A DNA stretch of 7,774 nucleotides from Gammaproteobacteria bacterium (GTDB lineage: Bacteria; Pseudomonadota; Gammaproteobacteria; Pseudomonadales; Azotimanducaceae). The DNA is taken from positions 1 through 7,774 of the forward strand of contig JAPUJX010000107.1 of assembly GCA_027295975.1 (NCBI GenBank). The letters run 5' to 3'. This document shows, in pieces, positions 5,981 to 7,774 of this stretch (position 1 is its first letter; every line of letters begins with the position of its first letter). The notes beneath the pieces are model-generated. The model saw only the letters and a list, made by a program, of their open reading frames with translations. It did no database searches and was not told the DNA's origin. Both the position numbers and the translations under genes were made by a program.

Positions 5981-6439
5981 ATGGTAGCCCGATATTTCGC
6001 CTACGGGTCCAACATGAATCCCCATCGGGTTCGCGAACGTGGGATGCAATTCTCGACTGCCCTGGCGGCCAGCTACCGGGGCGTTCGCCTGGTCTTCGAC
6101 AAGGCATCCGCGAAACACCCCGGTGTTGGTCACGCCAATGTCGTACACGATCCAACCGCTGTCGTGGAGGGGGTACTCTACCTGCTGGATTCAGCCGATG
6201 AGATCACCAAGATGGATCCCTTCGAGATCACTCCGCGAAATTACAGTCGAGAGATCGTTTACGTATCAACCACCCGGGGAGAGGTGACTGCCTGGACTTA
6301 TTTTGCCAACCCCGGGGTACGGCGTGGTGGGCTCATTCCACCAAGAAGCTATCTGGACCACCTGTTGGCCGGTCAACCCTATCTGTCGGCCGAGTATTTC
6401 GCCATGTTGAACGACATGCCCTGTGAGGAGGGTCTATGA
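5981..6439 (+). CDS. Gamma-glutamylcyclotransferase family protein
   Basis: 152 residues from the ATG at 5981. A TTG at 5969 could add four residues, but the ATG puts the family motif YFAYGSNM at residues 5-12, its usual place at the extreme N-terminus. YGSN forms the substrate-binding loop of the GGCT/AIG2 fold. The segment GVGHANVVHDP then VVEGVLYLL (residues 48-69) and 'MDPFE' with Glu82, the likely counterpart of the catalytic Glu of human GGCT, support an active enzyme. The conserved Tyr of 'RNY' follows. Family members release 5-oxoproline from gamma-glutamyl amino acids or peptides, or act on gamma-glutamylamines; the substrate here is not determinable. It lies 75 bases after tusA and its stop overlaps the epmC start (ATGA), so the two are probably translated together. 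Confidence 0.88.
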   Translation: MVARYFAYGSNMNPHRVRERGMQFSTALAASYRGVRLVFDKASAKHPGVGHANVVHDPTAVVEGVLYLLDSADEITKMDPFEITPRNYSREIVYVSTTRGEVTAWTYFANPGVRRGGLIPPRSYLDHLLAGQPYLSAEYFAMLNDMPCEEGL

Positions 6440-6963
6440 GCCCTGATCGGGTGATAGCGCTCACTTTTAACCGACTATTTGCCCCAAGTCATAATACGGT
6501 CATCGCCGGGGGTGCCCGGGAGCCGTTGTACCTGCCGCCAGGACCCGATGCCCGTGGCGTCATACGTTATACCCGCAACTATGCCTCCAGTGCACTGCAC
6601 GAAATCTCGCACTGGTGCATCGCGGGAACCGAGCGACGCCGACTCGTCGACTACGGATACTGGTACCTGCCGCCACCGAGATCGGACGCCGAGCAGGAGG
6701 CGTTTTTTGCTGTCGAGGCTCGTGTACAGGCGTTAGAGTGGCTTTTTGCCGATGCCGCCGGGGTTTCCTTTCACCCGAGCGCAGACGACGTTCACGATGG
6801 TGACAGCGAGATCGCCAACAATACCGCCGGTCGGGCAACTTTCGCCGAACGGGTCGAGGGTAACGTTGCTGCATGGCACAGCCAGGGTATTCCCAAACGG
6901 GCAAATCAGATGTTGGGTGCTCTTGCTGGCACCGTGACTACCCTAGAGGGCGCACACGGATAA
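6436..6963 (+). CDS. epmC: Elongation factor P hydroxylase EpmC
   Basis: 175 residues, close to E. coli EpmC (YfcM, about 180). It shows the family core 'YASSALHEISHWCIAG' (residues 49-64) with the HExxH metal-site pair His55/Glu56/His59, followed by 'RRRLVDYGYWYLPP' (68-80) and 'VEARVQALEWLFADAAG' (93-109). EpmC is an iron-dependent hydroxylase that adds a hydroxyl group to the lysine of EF-P already carrying beta-lysine from EpmA and EpmB. Modified EF-P rescues ribosomes at polyproline stretches; the hydroxylation step itself has little measured effect on this. A strong AGGAGGG lies a few bases before the ATG, inside the end of the preceding gene. epmA, epmB and efp are not in the window. 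Confidence 0.94.
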   Translation: MSPDRVIALTFNRLFAPSHNTVIAGGAREPLYLPPGPDARGVIRYTRNYASSALHEISHWCIAGTERRRLVDYGYWYLPPPRSDAEQEAFFAVEARVQALEWLFADAAGVSFHPSADDVHDGDSEIANNTAGRATFAERVEGNVAAWHSQGIPKRANQMLGALAGTVTTLEGAHG

Positions 6964-6975
6964 CCGGGAACATCT

Positions 6976-6979
6976 GGAG
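6976..6979 (+). promoter_or_regulatory. Ribosome binding site supporting the GTG start of the oxidoreductase
   Basis: GGAG lies 6 bases before the GTG at 6986-6988, in the 22-base gap after epmC. An in-frame TTG immediately before the GTG (6983) is a less likely start. Confidence 0.55.
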
Positions 6980-6985
6980 TTTTTG

Positions 6986-7774
6986 GTGGTTGATCGCGTA
7001 GACGGCATTGTCATAGGCGCCGGGGTGGTTGGACTCGCCTGCGCACGGAGCCTGGCGATGCGGGGGTTCGATGTGATCGTGCTCGAAAAGAACGGGACCA
7101 TCGGCGAGGAAACGAGTTCGCGACACTCCGAGGTTATTCACGCAGGCATTTATTACCCGACCGGTTCACTCAAGGCCAGCCTGTGTGTTGCGGGTAAGCG
7201 ACTCCTGTACCGGTACTGTTCCGAACATCAGGTGGCTTTCAATCGCTGTGGAAAAATGATCGTGGCCACCCGTCTCGAGCAGTTGCCAACGATTCGCGCA
7301 TACCAACGCCAGGCTGCCGAAAACGGGGTAGGCGAACTGCGCTGGTTGACGGGAAAAGAGATCTCCGCCCTCGAACCCGAGGTTGTTGCTGTTGCGGGGG
7401 TCTATTCGGAGAGTACCGGAATCATCGATTCCCATGCCTTCATGTTGAGCCTGCAGGGAGAATTCGAGAGCCATGGCGGCATGATTGCATTCAACAGCGA
7501 GGCCTGCAGATTGTCGGTGGCAGGGAAAAACCTGCGGGTCGAAACCGAAGATCACCTGCTGGAAGCCTGTTGGGTCGTCAACAGTGGGGGCTTGAGGGCC
7601 CCGTTGCTGGCACGGCAACTGGTCGCTGATGCGCCAACCGCGTATTACGCCCGTGGCCACTATTACGCCTATTCCGGAAAACAACCGTTCTCACGCATGG
7701 TATATCCGGTAGCCGATCCTGGCGGTCTTGGTGTCCATGTCACGATAGATCTCGCGGGACAGGTGAAATTCGGC
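6986..7774 (+). CDS. FAD-dependent oxidoreductase, L-2-hydroxyglutarate oxidase/DAO type (cut by right edge)
   Basis: This is a partial gene: the first 263 codons, open to the window end; the family is usually about 370-400 residues. The N-terminus has the dinucleotide-binding motif GAGVVG (residues 11-16) with the matching acidic end 'VIVLEK' (Glu34), marking FAD binding. 'TSSRHSEVIHAGIYYPTGSLKA' (43-64) and 'YPVADPGGLGVHVTIDLAGQVKFG' (240-263) are hallmark segments of the LhgO-like branch of the DAO superfamily. 'VVNSGGLRAPLLARQL' (197-212) is the strand-helix that closes the FAD domain. LhgO oxidises L-2-hydroxyglutarate to 2-oxoglutarate and feeds electrons to the quinone pool. Related soluble oxidoreductases act on other 2-hydroxy or amino acids, so the substrate is not certain. 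It follows epmC after 22 bases and probably shares its transcript. Confidence 0.9.
   Translation, partial: MVDRVDGIVIGAGVVGLACARSLAMRGFDVIVLEKNGTIGEETSSRHSEVIHAGIYYPTGSLKASLCVAGKRLLYRYCSEHQVAFNRCGKMIVATRLEQLPTIRAYQRQAAENGVGELRWLTGKEISALEPEVVAVAGVYSESTGIIDSHAFMLSLQGEFESHGGMIAFNSEACRLSVAGKNLRVETEDHLLEACWVVNSGGLRAPLLARQLVADAPTAYYARGHYYAYSGKQPFSRMVYPVADPGGLGVHVTIDLAGQVKFG

Noticed and set aside
7166..7684. 172-codon minus-strand frame
   Set aside because: It is antisense to the oxidoreductase, whose plus-strand frame shows clear FAD-binding motifs and continues to the window edge.
1..7774. Mobile elements, CRISPR arrays, tRNA or rRNA genes, defence islands
   Set aside because: No transposase or integrase motifs, no regularly spaced repeats, no RNA gene signature and no nuclease, toxin or reverse transcriptase domain was seen on either strand.

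Overview
The window looks like a stretch of gammaproteobacterial chromosome. The evidence is a clear elongation factor P hydroxylase (EpmC, a family essentially confined to Gammaproteobacteria), a TusA sulfurtransferase that reads like the proteobacterial family throughout, and moderately GC-rich coding sequence with tightly packed genes. No transposase, integrase, phage gene, tRNA, rRNA or CRISPR array was seen. The genus cannot be told from the sequence.

Layout: two divergent gene blocks are separated by a 184-base intergenic region (5476-5659). The left block (minus strand, 5475 down to 1 and beyond the window edge) holds five genes with short gaps or overlaps, so it is probably one operon. 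In order of transcription they are: (1) a secreted TPR protein with a TonB-like C-terminal domain; (2) a Pro/Ser/Gly-rich low-complexity lipoprotein with a charged helical C-terminus; (3) a 413-residue lipoprotein with an alpha/beta N-terminal part that vaguely resembles CsgG-type lipoproteins and a glycine-zipper segment; (4) a single-pass inner-membrane TPR protein ending in a PEGA-like beta domain; (5) the first 114 residues of a second single-pass membrane protein that enters a PEGA-type domain and runs off the left edge. Every product is predicted to sit in, or be exported to, the cell envelope. Together they look like an uncharacterised multi-protein envelope assembly; this is the part of the window most likely to hold undescribed biology.

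The right block (plus strand) is mostly recognisable cell-maintenance functions: tusA (sulfur relay for tRNA thiolation or sulfur trafficking), a gamma-glutamylcyclotransferase-fold protein, epmC (EF-P hydroxylase, overlapping the previous gene by ATGA), and the first 263 residues of an FAD-dependent oxidoreductase of the L-2-hydroxyglutarate oxidase/DAO type, cut by the right edge. tusA and epmC both bear on translation quality (tRNA wobble-base thiolation and EF-P modification), but a functional link between them is only inferred.

Candidate regulatory features are a sigma70-like promoter for the minus-strand operon (5528-5556), a G-rich stretch matching the G-quadruplex pattern between the divergent blocks (5568-5589), and two short perfect inverted repeats in the gap between the first two operon genes (4068-4112). 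No convincing rho-independent terminator was found.
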